A stretch of 52,406 bases of DNA from Paenibacillus sacheonensis (GTDB taxonomy: Bacteria; Bacillota; Bacilli; Paenibacillales; Paenibacillaceae), in assembly GCF_009909195.1 (NCBI RefSeq), contig NZ_JAAAMU010000030.1, positions 1 through 52,406 on the forward strand, given 5' to 3'. Positions within the stretch are counted from its first letter, which is position 1. Each line of letters opens with the position of its first letter. The notes beneath the pieces are model-generated. The model made no database searches. It worked only from the letters and a program-made list of their open reading frames with translations, and was not told where the DNA came from. This document shows positions 32,939 through 41,222 of this stretch, in pieces. A program made the position numbers and the translations under genes.

Positions 32939-33067
32939 TCCTTGAAGATCCAATAGTTGTATGGTCTCATTAAGATACCGCACTTGGATTTCTCCGGAAT
33001 GAAATGTGCCCTGCCGCCAGAAAGACGGCGATCGCCATTCCACCAAAACTACCCCAATATTCCCAAA

Positions 33068-33352
33068 TTAAGCGCCTTCTTCAATGACTTCTTCTTCCGT
33101 GGCCGCACGCTCGTACTCAGCGAGTACGGCAGCTTGAATCTTCTCCCGTGTCGTCGAAGAGATCGGATGTGCAATATCGCGGAACTCTCCATCCGGCGTA
33201 CGCTTGCTTGGCATAGCCACGAACATCCCATTGTTGCCGTCTATCACGCGAATATCGTGAACGACAAACTCATTGTCAATGGTAATGGAGGCGATCGCCT
33301 TCATGCGACCTTCGGAATTTACTCGGCGGAGTCTAACATCGGTAATTTGCAT
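33068..33352 (-). CDS. spoVG: Septation/regulatory RNA- and DNA-binding protein SpoVG
   Basis: 94 residues; MQITDVRLRRVNSEGRMKAIASITIDNEFVVHD (in parts) and MPSKRTPDGEFRDIAHPI are nearly invariant in SpoVG. It ends in a short acidic tail. Its ribosome site is GGTGGTG, 7 nt before the ATG. It has its own sigma-H-type promoter with an AT-rich region upstream, the kind of DNA to which AbrB binds at B. subtilis spoVG. abrB is about 10 kb away in this window. Confidence 0.98.
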   Translation of the reverse strand: MQITDVRLRRVNSEGRMKAIASITIDNEFVVHDIRVIDGNNGMFVAMPSKRTPDGEFRDIAHPISSTTREKIQAAVLAEYERAATEEEVIEEGA

Positions 33353-33392
33353 CTGTGTTCACCACCTTTGCCTATAGAAGACTTGGTGTATA

Positions 33393-33418
33393 CTTCCACA
33401 TTTTGATGCGAAATCCTT
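33393..33418 (-). promoter_or_regulatory. Sigma-H-type promoter of spoVG
   Basis: Minus strand AAGGATTT, then GTGGAAG after a 11-12 nt spacer; the sigma-H consensus is about RNAGGAWWW then RNNGAAT. The local sequence resembles the well-studied B. subtilis spoVG promoter. An AT-rich stretch (33420..33480) lies upstream. Confidence 0.7.
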
Positions 33419-33490
33419 CATGTTTGCGGGAATTTATTGGTTAATTTTGAAAATTTTTTTCGTCGTAAAGATTATTCTTTTTTATTCGAC

Positions 33491-33874
33491 TTATATCGAT
33501 ACGATAAGCTCGATTTCGACAAGAACATCCTTCGGAAGCCGCGCCACTTCTACGGTTGAGCGCGCAGGCTTGTGGTTGCCGAAGTAGGAAGCGTAGATCG
33601 TATTGAGCGCTGCGAACTGATTCATGTCTTTGATGAAAACGGTTGCTTTAACCGTGTCGGACAAGGTTGCGCCTGCCTCAGCCAAAACCGCTTCCAAATT
33701 ACGAAACACCTGGTGCGCTTGTTCCTCGATCCCGCCCTCCACGAGGACGCCGTCCGAATTCAGCGGTATTTGTCCCGACGTAAAAAGCAGGTTGCCAAGC
33801 TTCATCGCTTGGGAGTAGGGTCCGATCGCGGCAGGCGCCTTGTCGGTCGAGATGATCTGTGGTTGTACTTTCAT
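33491..33874 (-). CDS. ridA: RidA/YjgF family reactive-imine deaminase
   Basis: 127 residues. KAPAAIGPYSQAMKLGNLLFTSGQIPL, the conserved Arg in KPARSTVEVARLP and DVLVEIELIVSI are standard RidA features. It hydrolyses enamine/imine intermediates produced by PLP enzymes. Equivalent to B. subtilis yabJ, which lies between purR and spoVG, as here. GGAGGA sits 7 nt before the ATG. Confidence 0.96.
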   Translation of the reverse strand: MKVQPQIISTDKAPAAIGPYSQAMKLGNLLFTSGQIPLNSDGVLVEGGIEEQAHQVFRNLEAVLAEAGATLSDTVKATVFIKDMNQFAALNTIYASYFGNHKPARSTVEVARLPKDVLVEIELIVSI

Positions 33875-33922
33875 TTTGCAATCCTCCGTTTTCTTGTAGG
33901 TATACCGCTAACATAGGCGTGC

Positions 33923-34750
33923 CTATAAGTTGAAATAGTTGCCCGGGATGACTGTCGTCTGCTTCGTCTTCATATCTACGGCCGTCAATCTGGCCAGGGA
34001 AACATAATCTTCCAGCAGCCGCTCCTCGGTATCGAGCTCGCCGGATTCCACGAATACGCCAACGCCCGCGACCTTCGCATTAAATTCATAGAGCAGGTCC
34101 ATCATGCCCTGGATCGTACCGCCGGCTTTCATGAAATCGTCTACGATGAGTACCCGTGCGTCCTCTTTGAGCGCGCGGCGTGCCAGCGACATCGTTTGGA
34201 TTCGTTTGTTGGAGCCGGAGACGTAATTAATGCTCACGGCAGAGCCTTCCGTAACTTTGTTGTCCCGGCGCACGATGACGACGGGCAAATTCATACATGC
34301 AGCCGTAGCATAAGCGAGCGGAATCCCCTTCGTCTCCACGGTCATGATGACATCGATATCCGCATCGGCGAAAGCAGTCGCGAACATGCGTCCGACATCA
34401 GCCAGCAATCCTGGCTGTCCCAGCATATCCGTCATATATAAATATCCGCCGGCCAGCACGCGCTCCGGCTGTTCTAATTGGCGGCAAATACCGTTCATAA
34501 TGCTCAGCGCTTCCGAAGAGCCCATTTTCGGCGTGTATTTAACGCCGCCAGCCGCGCCTGCGAGCGTATGAAGCTCGCCGAGCCCTTCTTCTTCGAAAAC
34601 TTCCTTAATAATGGCCAAATCCTCGCTGATGGATGACTTGGCAGATTGATAGCGGTCCGCGAATGCTGTTAGAGAAATTAACGTATGGGGGCGCGTAAGT
34701 AAGTATTGCGTCATCTCAACTAACCTTGCACTTCGTTTTAACTTCTTCAA
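33923..34750 (-). CDS. purR: Purine operon repressor PurR
   Basis: 275 residues. N-terminal winged helix (RLVEMTQYLLTRPHTLISL) and C-terminal phosphoribosyltransferase-like domain with the PRPP loop VLIVDDFMKAGGTIQGM. It represses purine genes and is antagonised by PRPP. The start is TTG at 34750 with GGGGGTG 7 nt upstream; no in-frame ATG lies near the conserved N-terminus. Confidence 0.97.
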   Translation of the reverse strand: MKKLKRSARLVEMTQYLLTRPHTLISLTAFADRYQSAKSSISEDLAIIKEVFEEEGLGELHTLAGAAGGVKYTPKMGSSEALSIMNGICRQLEQPERVLAGGYLYMTDMLGQPGLLADVGRMFATAFADADIDVIMTVETKGIPLAYATAACMNLPVVIVRRDNKVTEGSAVSINYVSGSNKRIQTMSLARRALKEDARVLIVDDFMKAGGTIQGMMDLLYEFNAKVAGVGVFVESGELDTEERLLEDYVSLARLTAVDMKTKQTTVIPGNYFNL

Positions 34751-34833
34751 ATGGTTACACCCCCGGCTAAATCCGAATAATATAAAGACAATATACCATT
34801 TTCATACGGATTTAATCAAGGTTTACGTAGGCT

Positions 34834-35688
34834 TTATGTCAGCATTCTTACCACATAAACTTCTTTGCAAAATCCGCGCAGTCCATTATAGATTCTCGAG
34901 ACCTTCGCTTCCTTGCTGACCAAACCGAATACGGTTGGCCCGCTGCCGGACATCAGAACGCCATCCGCACCGAGCCGCTGCATGCTTTCCTTCAATTGAA
35001 GCACTTCGGGATACAGCGGCAGGGTAACGGTTTCCAGTACATTGCCGAGATTCGCGCATACGTCCGTAAACGATCCATTTGCAATCGCTTCCACCATGTT
35101 TTTGGTCGAGGGGTGCTTCTTCAACTCGGATGCTCGCAGTTTACCGTACACGTCCGCCGTCGACACATTGATCGGCGGCTTCGCCAGCACGACCCAGCAT
35201 TGCGGCGGATTCGCGATCGGCTCCAGTTTCTCGCCGCGTCCGCGCGCGATGGCGGTGCCGCCAGTCACGCAGAACGGAACGTCCGAGCCCAGCTCGGCGC
35301 CCAGCGTACAGAGCTCGTCCTCCGAGATGCCAAGCTGCCAGAGGCGATTCAATCCGCGCAGCGTCGCCGCCGCATCGCTGCTCCCGCCAGCCAGTCCAGC
35401 CGCAACCGGAATATTTTTGTCCAAATGGATATATACGCCCTTGCGTACGTTATATCGGTCCTTGATCAGCCTTGCCGCTTGAAAGGCCAAGTTTTTCTCG
35501 TCCAGGGGAATATAGCCCGCCTGGCTGGATATAAAAATGGAATCGCTCGGCAATTCCTCCATCTCCAGCCGGTCAGCCAAATCGACCATGGTCATAATCA
35601 TTTCGACTTCGTGGAAACCGTCCTCGCGTTTGCGCATTACATCCAAGAGCAGGTTAATCTTGGCCGGCGCCTTCTCATAGATCTTCAT
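34834..35688 (-). CDS. ispE: 4-diphosphocytidyl-2-C-methyl-D-erythritol kinase
   Basis: 284 residues, GHMP kinase. KAPAKINLLLDV at the N-terminus, the ATP loop PVAAGLAGGSSDAAATL and the C-terminal MSGSGPTVFGL motif are all present. It carries out the ATP-dependent step of the methylerythritol phosphate isoprenoid pathway. It lies between sspF and purR, as in B. subtilis. Confidence 0.97.
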   Translation of the reverse strand: MKIYEKAPAKINLLLDVMRKREDGFHEVEMIMTMVDLADRLEMEELPSDSIFISSQAGYIPLDEKNLAFQAARLIKDRYNVRKGVYIHLDKNIPVAAGLAGGSSDAAATLRGLNRLWQLGISEDELCTLGAELGSDVPFCVTGGTAIARGRGEKLEPIANPPQCWVVLAKPPINVSTADVYGKLRASELKKHPSTKNMVEAIANGSFTDVCANLGNVLETVTLPLYPEVLQLKESMQRLGADGVLMSGSGPTVFGLVSKEAKVSRIYNGLRGFCKEVYVVRMLT

Positions 35689-35809
35689 GTTCGATTCACC
35701 CGTCCATTATCGTTAAACTTCACATATTATAACAAAAGGTCATAAGAAAAGCTAAGATGGAGGCGAGTCTGCTGCTGCGCCGCTTCATCTTAGCTCGTTT
35801 AGCCTCTTC

Positions 35810-36220
35810 TTATTGATACATGACGGGCGATTGCTGCTGGGCTCCTGCCATGGCTTGCTGCATATACGGAGGTACGCTTGCCACTGGCGATCCTGCTGGC
35901 TTCGTATGCGAGACGGCGGTATTGGTGTGCGCGCCTCTATAATTGGACGTTTGATAGCTCTGGGTTGGCATCTGCGCCCGCGTATTCGGCTGTGCCTGCA
36001 TTTGCGTATGCGGTCGTGCCTGCGGTTGCGCGGCTTGCTGTGCCTGATATTGCTTCGCAGCAGCCTGCTCCGCCATCTGAATGGCTCGTTTAACCATGTT
36101 GCCGGCATCCTTCGCTTTAATGCTGCCCCAGCCTTCCCGCTGAACCGTGTCATAGAAACCAAGATCCTTGGCCAGCTCGTTCTTCAGCTGTTCGCTCATC
36201 GTACTGCGTCTTCGGGACAT
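35810..36220 (-). CDS. sspF: Alpha/beta-type small acid-soluble spore protein SspF with long C-terminal extension
   Basis: 136 residues. The first 60 are a SASP: MSEQLKNELAKDLGFYDTVQREGWGSIKAKDAGNMVKRAI contains signature KNELAKDLGF and the GNMVKRAI motif that binds spore DNA. After it come about 75 residues rich in Gln, Ala, Pro, Thr (QAQQAAQPQARPHTQMQAQ and similar), while SspF proteins are usually about 60-70 residues. ATG at 36220 has AAGGAGG 9 nt upstream. A forespore-type promoter at 36257..36285 supports late sporulation expression. It lies between veg and ispE, as in B. subtilis. Confidence 0.9.
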   Translation of the reverse strand: MSRRRSTMSEQLKNELAKDLGFYDTVQREGWGSIKAKDAGNMVKRAIQMAEQAAAKQYQAQQAAQPQARPHTQMQAQPNTRAQMPTQSYQTSNYRGAHTNTAVSHTKPAGSPVASVPPYMQQAMAGAQQQSPVMYQ

Positions 36221-36256
36221 CAGGTGCATCCTCCTTATAAGTTCGCGTCTTACCGT

Positions 36257-36285
36257 TAGTATGGTTGTTTTCCGCATTCTCATTC
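36257..36285 (-). promoter_or_regulatory. Sigma-G-type promoter of sspF
   Basis: Minus strand GAATG, 17-nt spacer, CATACTA: full match to GMATR and CATWHTA. The start codon is about 40 nt downstream. Confidence 0.8.
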
Positions 36286-36320
36286 CTGGGAGGAAGTCGT
36301 CCCAACCGGCTGCGGCGCAC

Positions 36321-36372
36321 AAAAAAAATGCAAGCAACCCAAACGCTTCGCGTCTGCCGTTGCCTGCATCAT
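36321..36372 (-). terminator. Terminator of veg
   Basis: Minus strand ATGCAGGCAAC ... GGTTGCTTGCAT with one mismatch, followed by eight T. Confidence 0.88.
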
Positions 36373-36406
36373 GTAAGGAATCCAAAGCATACATTCCGTT
36401 TGTTTA

Positions 36407-36679
36407 TTACTGTATATAGGTAATGCGTACCTGACCGTCATCGCTGTCAACCATCACTTCAACGGATTCCGTCAAAATATCGGCGTAGCTGTAAGACACG
36501 CGTTTGAACGCATGCTGTTCCTGATCAAGTCTGACAATGAATACAGAAGGGTAGATTTCTTCTAATACACCGGTCCGTTCAATAGTCTTTCGACGACCAC
36601 CGTTTGCACGAAGACGTATTTTGGATCCGACATGGGTTTCCAAACTGCGTTTAATCTCCAATAGCGCATTTTTAGCCAT
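36407..36679 (-). CDS. veg: Veg protein
   Basis: 90 residues; starts MAKNALLEIKRSLETHVG and has GGRRKTIERTGVLEEIYPSVFIV, the conserved Veg core. In B. subtilis Veg is abundant and affects biofilm matrix genes and spore germination. It is preceded by a near-perfect sigma-A promoter, matching the famously strong veg promoter. RBS GAAAGAGGTGG lies about 10 nt before the ATG. Confidence 0.96.
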   Translation of the reverse strand: MAKNALLEIKRSLETHVGSKIRLRANGGRRKTIERTGVLEEIYPSVFIVRLDQEQHAFKRVSYSYADILTESVEVMVDSDDGQVRITYIQ

Positions 36680-36706
36680 TGTGCACTACCACCTCTTTCC
36701 TTGTCC

Positions 36707-36735
36707 ATTATAACCAAGGTGAGGTGATTTGTCAA
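36707..36735 (-). promoter_or_regulatory. Strong sigma-A promoter of veg
   Basis: Minus strand TTGACA, 17-nt spacer, TATAAT: perfect consensus hexamers at optimal spacing, with an A/T-rich stretch upstream of -35 that could act as an UP element. Confidence 0.92.
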
Positions 36736-36831
36736 AAAAATTTAATTATAACAGTGGGCTAAATATATTGTCAATATAAAAAATCTTTATTTTTTCGACT
36801 TCATGTATATTTTGTCCTGCCTGCAAACGAC

Positions 36832-37707
36832 CTATACGGTCGCCTTCACGCCGGTCAGCGTGCGGGGTTTCGGAAGGCCTACCCGATGCTTGCCAAGCGT
36901 TTCAATCCCGCCCACGCCGTCGATGCCGCTGATGGTGCCATGGATGACGTCCGTCAGATTAATGGTCTCCCGGATCGGCGTATAACTGGCTTTGATCGCG
37001 ATGTAGACAGGATCCAGCGCATGGATGAGTACTCTGCCGGGCGAACTGGCAAAATTCGAGCCCGACTGCAGCAGCGCTTCATAATGCGACTGGCAGGCAC
37101 CTGCTACGATGATCAAACTGTCCCGGTTTTTCTCGTACTCGCGGGCGATACGAACGGCATCCACGAAATTTTGCGAATTTTTATAGGACGCCAGATTGCT
37201 CAAATCATTCTGTTCCCGGTTCTTCAGGACGCCATCATGCCCGGTAATGACGATAATATCTGGCTTGATCTGGGGAAGCAGCCGATATACGGCATCGGCC
37301 ATCTGCGACTCATGCACGAATAAGCCATGAGCTGGAACGCGCATCTGCGTATACAGCTGCATGCTCTTCTTCATATAATTACTGTCCCCGTCCAGATGGA
37401 GCACCCTGCCGGGCACTTCGAAATAAGGCTGGGTCTGATTCTGTACGCGGAGCAGCTCCCGTTGAATAATTTGCTGCTGGCGCTCCTCCTGCATCCGCTG
37501 CGTCGATTCTCCCGCCCGCAAACGCGCCTGCCGGATCGCAACCGGCAAATCGCCATCCTTGACGACCGATAAATCGACTATGGGTGCGTCTGCAAGCAGA
37601 CGGTAGTCCGTGCCCTTCAAAATGGCTGATTGTTGATCAATTGTCGCAACACGAAAAAGGACGTCCCCGCCGTAGGATTTGCGGACGACCAGGTCCCCTT
37701 GCATCAT
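36832..37707 (-). CDS. yabG: Sporulation-specific protease YabG
   Basis: 291 residues. GDLVVRKSYGGDVLFRV at the N-terminus and the peptidase core VITGHDGVLKNREQ (His) and IVAGACQSHYEALLQSGSNFASSPGR (Cys) mark YabG, a cysteine protease that trims spore coat proteins and links them. ATG at 37707 has GAGGTGA 7 nt upstream. It lies between ksgA and veg, as in B. subtilis. Confidence 0.96.
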   Translation of the reverse strand: MMQGDLVVRKSYGGDVLFRVATIDQQSAILKGTDYRLLADAPIVDLSVVKDGDLPVAIRQARLRAGESTQRMQEERQQQIIQRELLRVQNQTQPYFEVPGRVLHLDGDSNYMKKSMQLYTQMRVPAHGLFVHESQMADAVYRLLPQIKPDIIVITGHDGVLKNREQNDLSNLASYKNSQNFVDAVRIAREYEKNRDSLIIVAGACQSHYEALLQSGSNFASSPGRVLIHALDPVYIAIKASYTPIRETINLTDVIHGTISGIDGVGGIETLGKHRVGLPKPRTLTGVKATV

Positions 37708-37788
37708 GGGCAAATCACCTCTTCGTCTATCCTATGGGGAGACGCCCCTGATGGTGCGCTTCTTTGCGATGTTTTGCGGCCCCTGCCG

Positions 37789-38685
37789 TTAGGCGGGCAA
37801 GCCCGCTTTCAGCAGGGCATGGCTAAGCGATGCGAACTCCGCCAGCGACAGCGTCTCACCGCGGCGCGACGGATCAATGCCGATGCCTTCCAGCAGCGGT
37901 CCTAACAGCTCGCGATTCGGCTTACCGACATAAGCGGTCAAATTATTCGCAATCGTCTTGCGTCGCTGCGCGAAGCAGGCCTGCACGGTCCGGAAGAAGA
38001 ACGCCTCATCCTCCACTTCGACCGCGGGCTTGTCCCTCAGCGATAATTTGATAACCGCGGAATCGACGTTCGGTTGGGGAATAAATACCGTGTGCGGCAC
38101 GATGCAGACCAGCTCCGGCTGGCAATAGTACTGCACAGCCACGCTGAGACTGCCGTACTCCTTGCCACCCGGCTTGGCCGCCATACGCTGTGCGACTTCC
38201 TTCTGAATCATAACCACGATATGTTCCAGCGGCAGCTTCTCTTCCAGCAGCTTCATCAGAATCGGCGTCGTCACGTAATACGGCAGGTTCGCCACGACAC
38301 TAACGCCGGATAGGCCGGCAAACTGCTTCTCCATCAGGCCGGGCAGATCCAGCTTAAGCACGTCGCCATGCTCGACATGCACATTCGGCGTATCCGACAG
38401 CACGTCCTTTAGAATGGGAATCAACCGGTTATCGATCTCGACTGCGGTGACTCGCCCTGCCGTTTGCGCCAGCCGCTGCGTCAGCGCGCCGATGCCAGGA
38501 CCGATTTCCAGCGCGCCTTTCGTTTCGTCGAGCTCCGCCGCGCTTACGATTTTGTTCAATATATTTTGATCGATCAGGAAATTCTGTCCGAGGCTTTTCT
38601 TGAACGTAAAGCCGTATTTCGCGATGATGTCCTTCGTGCGCTTCGGCGAGCCGACTTCCGCGGTCGCTTTGAAACCTTCTGTCAT
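37789..38685 (-). CDS. ksgA: 16S rRNA dimethyladenosine transferase (RsmA/KsgA)
   Basis: 298 residues. KKSLGQNFLID, the SAM motif ALEIGPGIGALTQRL, VEID and the catalytic NLPYYVTTPI are present, with the C-terminal helical domain. It dimethylates two adjacent adenosines at the 3' end of 16S rRNA. ATG at 38685 with AAGGAG, 5 nt after the rnmV stop, so it is co-transcribed with rnmV. Confidence 0.97.
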   Translation of the reverse strand: MTEGFKATAEVGSPKRTKDIIAKYGFTFKKSLGQNFLIDQNILNKIVSAAELDETKGALEIGPGIGALTQRLAQTAGRVTAVEIDNRLIPILKDVLSDTPNVHVEHGDVLKLDLPGLMEKQFAGLSGVSVVANLPYYVTTPILMKLLEEKLPLEHIVVMIQKEVAQRMAAKPGGKEYGSLSVAVQYYCQPELVCIVPHTVFIPQPNVDSAVIKLSLRDKPAVEVEDEAFFFRTVQACFAQRRKTIANNLTAYVGKPNRELLGPLLEGIGIDPSRRGETLSLAEFASLSHALLKAGLPA

Positions 38686-38690
38686 GCCGA

Positions 38691-39245
38691 TTAGTCTCCT
38701 TCGCTCTCCATCGCCTGCAGGGCACGCCGGAATTCTTCCCGCGTAATCCGGAACGTGGAGCATCGTTTATAGAACTGCTTGCCGTTTGCATACCCGATTC
38801 CAAGCAGATTGCCCATCTTGAGTCTTCGCTCCGACGCCTGCGGATGAACGAGCAAGCCGGCCTGCATAAGATCGTCCATCGTAATCTCCGCGAGTCCGCC
38901 GTCCCCTTCCGCCGCTTCCGTCCGCAAATTGCTTAACGCATGCCGGATAGCCTCCGGGGACGCGTTCTCAACGCCGATATCGCCTTTGTATAGCGCGTCC
39001 GCCTGCGGCAGGAACGCATGCTTGCAGCCTGGAACTCGCTGCGCAACGATTTTGCGGATGCGCTCGCCTGCGTGATCCGGATCCGTGAATATAATGACGC
39101 CTCGGCGCTCCTGCGCCAGCTCGATGCGACGCAGCACGGATTCTCCAATGGCGGAGCCACCCGTTTCGATCGTCTCGGCTTCAACGGCACGCTTGATCGC
39201 TACCGTATCATCCTTGCCTTCGACGACAATGATTTCTTTCATCAT
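38691..39245 (-). CDS. rnmV: Ribonuclease M5
   Basis: 184 residues. N-terminal TOPRIM domain with EIIVVEGKDD (catalytic Glu) and IIFTDPDHAGERIRK (DxD-like), followed by the small RNase M5 C-terminal domain (MGNLLGIGYANGKQFYKRC). It matures 5S rRNA, here a fitting neighbour of ksgA. ATG 39245 or the adjacent ATG may be used; AGGA lies about 11 nt upstream. Confidence 0.96.
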   Translation of the reverse strand: MMKEIIVVEGKDDTVAIKRAVEAETIETGGSAIGESVLRRIELAQERRGVIIFTDPDHAGERIRKIVAQRVPGCKHAFLPQADALYKGDIGVENASPEAIRHALSNLRTEAAEGDGGLAEITMDDLMQAGLLVHPQASERRLKMGNLLGIGYANGKQFYKRCSTFRITREEFRRALQAMESEGD

Positions 39246-39293
39246 AGGAACTTTATTCCTGCCTTTCAAGCAATCTTACCTGGTAGACAAACA

Positions 39294-39322
39294 AGCAAAA
39301 AGAAGAGGCGTAGCCTCTTCTT
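39294..39322 (-). terminator. Terminator of yabE
   Basis: Minus strand AGAAGAGGC-TAC-GCCTCTTCT followed by TTTTGCTTG. It separates yabE from rnmV. Confidence 0.88.
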
Positions 39323-39450
39323 ATCATGGCATATTTAAGCACAAATTACGAATATGAATGAAGTAGAGCAGCGACCGCGCTTGTAAGCAAACAAGGGATC
39401 TGTTCCGCTTCGTTCCATATTCAAATGATAGCCGTAAGCTAACCCGGTGT

Positions 39451-40593
39451 CTACAGCGACTCCGGCTTTTTCGGTCCCAGGACGTAAACCGTGAAGCCCC
39501 GCTTCCGTCCAAAACGGTCTGCGTACGACTCGCTATCGAAGTAAACGTCGATCTTGTTCCCTTTGATCGCGCTGCCGGTGTCTTCCGCACGGCGGAAACC
39601 GATTCCTTCAATATAGACCCAATAGCCGATTGGAATCACCCTCGGATCTACCGCAATCGTACGACCTTCCTGAACTCGGGCACCGGATGCCGTTATGCCG
39701 TACTCCGGATGGCCCTTGGTCTTGCCCGTAGAGGCCAGACCGGCTGAATATGCCGTCAGGGTGACGTTCTTGATTATTTTCTTCGCGTTGAAGGTTACGC
39801 CATGCTTCGTCACGGTCGAAGCTGTCTTGGCGGACAATACCGCTACTTTCGGCTCGGGCTTCTTGGTCCCGACCGATACCACTTGATTGACCGTTGCTTG
39901 CGGCGTCAGCTTCTCGACGAGCGATTGCGATACGAGTACGCCGTCAGCGAATACCGTCTCGTAACGTTTAACGACCTTGCCCTGCTTGCCCGACCGGACA
40001 AGCTTTTGTTTCCCGAGCGCTAGCTTCGGATCTTCCTGCTTCACCACCGTGAAGGGAACATCGTACGTGCTCTCGGAGTATTTCTTATCGATCCGGGTGA
40101 CCGTGATGGTCATATTCGGTTCCAGTGCAGCCGTCACGGAAGGGGATACCTTATCCTGACTGCGAACCGTTATATCAGCCTGATCGATCGCCGCCTGTAC
40201 AGTTTTCTCTGTCGTGTACAACGTTCTTGCTTTGCCGTCAGCCTTTACAATAAGCGGGACCGCCTGATCGATTACGATCCGGTCGCCGTCGTTTATTCCG
40301 CCATCGAGCGGCATCGACACTTTGTCATGAGTGCCGATTGTAATGGCTTGTTCATCCAGTAGGCGTTGAAGGACCCATTGTTTCGTGGATACAATGGTTT
40401 CTCGTCCGTTCAATACTACGGAGACATGCTTGTCAGCCGTTCCGTACAACAACACCAAAAACATGAAAGTCATAGCGATTGAGATCATGGCGCTCAGTAC
40501 AATTAAACGCACATTCTCATGCTTCCATCGCAATGCGAAAGACATGCTGGATGATCGTTTCCCATGGGTGTCCTTAAGCTGGAGTTCTCCCAC
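39451..40593 (-). CDS. yabE: YabE/RpfB-like cell-wall protein with DUF348, G5 and 3D domains
   Basis: 380 residues. A membrane anchor at about residues 28-50, DUF348 repeats (about 57-185), a G5 domain (about 190-265), and a C-terminal 3D domain (NVTLTAYSAG, YGITASGARVQEGRTIAVDPRVIPIGYWVYIEG, FRRAEDTGSAIKGNKIDVYF) whose Asp residues resemble those of lytic transglycosylases. It is a predicted peptidoglycan-remodelling factor. GTG at 40593 is chosen for AAGGAGG 9 nt upstream. The 5' leader holds a c-di-AMP riboswitch and terminator. Confidence 0.94.
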   Translation of the reverse strand: MGELQLKDTHGKRSSSMSFALRWKHENVRLIVLSAMISIAMTFMFLVLLYGTADKHVSVVLNGRETIVSTKQWVLQRLLDEQAITIGTHDKVSMPLDGGINDGDRIVIDQAVPLIVKADGKARTLYTTEKTVQAAIDQADITVRSQDKVSPSVTAALEPNMTITVTRIDKKYSESTYDVPFTVVKQEDPKLALGKQKLVRSGKQGKVVKRYETVFADGVLVSQSLVEKLTPQATVNQVVSVGTKKPEPKVAVLSAKTASTVTKHGVTFNAKKIIKNVTLTAYSAGLASTGKTKGHPEYGITASGARVQEGRTIAVDPRVIPIGYWVYIEGIGFRRAEDTGSAIKGNKIDVYFDSESYADRFGRKRGFTVYVLGPKKPESL

Positions 40594-40748
40594 TTCATCG
40601 GTCCTCCTTACATAGCCCCGCCGCCTTGTTACGCATGATACTTAGACGCGACTATTGAGTATTTGCGTGCAAGCACGCATTTTCGGCAATTCGCCCCGGC
40701 TCCTCCTCACGATATACACCCTATGTCGTCAGTTTACGCAATATTCAA

Positions 40749-40789
40749 ACAAAAAGAAGCCGACGACAGAGGATCTGTTTCGTGGCTTC
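40749..40789 (-). terminator. Riboswitch-controlled terminator before yabE
   Basis: Minus strand GAAGCCACGAAACAGA ... TCTGTCGTCGGCTTC hairpin followed by TTTTTGTTT. It lies 54 nt past the aptamer and about 155 nt before yabE. Confidence 0.85.
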
Positions 40790-40842
40790 CCATTGAATAA
40801 TGGCAGCTAGAGTTGCATGCACGAGGTTGATCTCTCTTATGG

Positions 40843-41029
40843 ACGCTTGCGAGGTTAGCTGTCGGATTCGGGCGTGAGAGTCGCCCTATTCGCTCGCGAC
40901 GCTTGATACCCCAGCGCCCTTCTGCGAAATTCACCCCAAGAAGAATTTCAATGTCTCCGCTGTCCGAAATGATACAAACAGTTTCAACAATTGGTTCCCC
41001 CGCTCTCCGGTTACCGGAGATTAAGCGAT
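40843..41029 (-). ncRNA. Cyclic di-AMP (ydaO/yuaA) riboswitch
   Basis: Minus strand: CGCTTAATC, CTCCGGTAACCGGAGAGCGG, GGGAACCAAT, GGGGTGAATTTC, AGGGCGACTCTCACGCCC, GAATCCGACAGCTAACCTCG and CAAGCGT follow one another as in the ydaO class; CGCTT (41027..41023) and AAGCG (40848..40844) close P1. It precedes a cell-wall gene, a typical ydaO target. High c-di-AMP should favour termination and lower yabE. It covers a stretch otherwise without a gene (40594..41222). Confidence 0.94.
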
Positions 41030-41222
41030 TATTTTGGAAATGGAATACATGTTTTGTTGCTCTGAGATGAATCATACAGTCTAGCGCTGCACATTGTAAA
41101 GAACTGATTAATGACGATTTTAGTGAATTTCAAGGAAAATTACGAGAAAATCACGTGATTTTTGGATCAAAAATCACTTTTTTCACCGGATTTCATCCAA
41201 ATGCTTACTATTTGCCTTGATT

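Noticed and set aside
40734..41075. 113-codon minus-strand frame upstream of yabE
   Set aside because: It covers the c-di-AMP riboswitch and terminator, which explain the sequence better.
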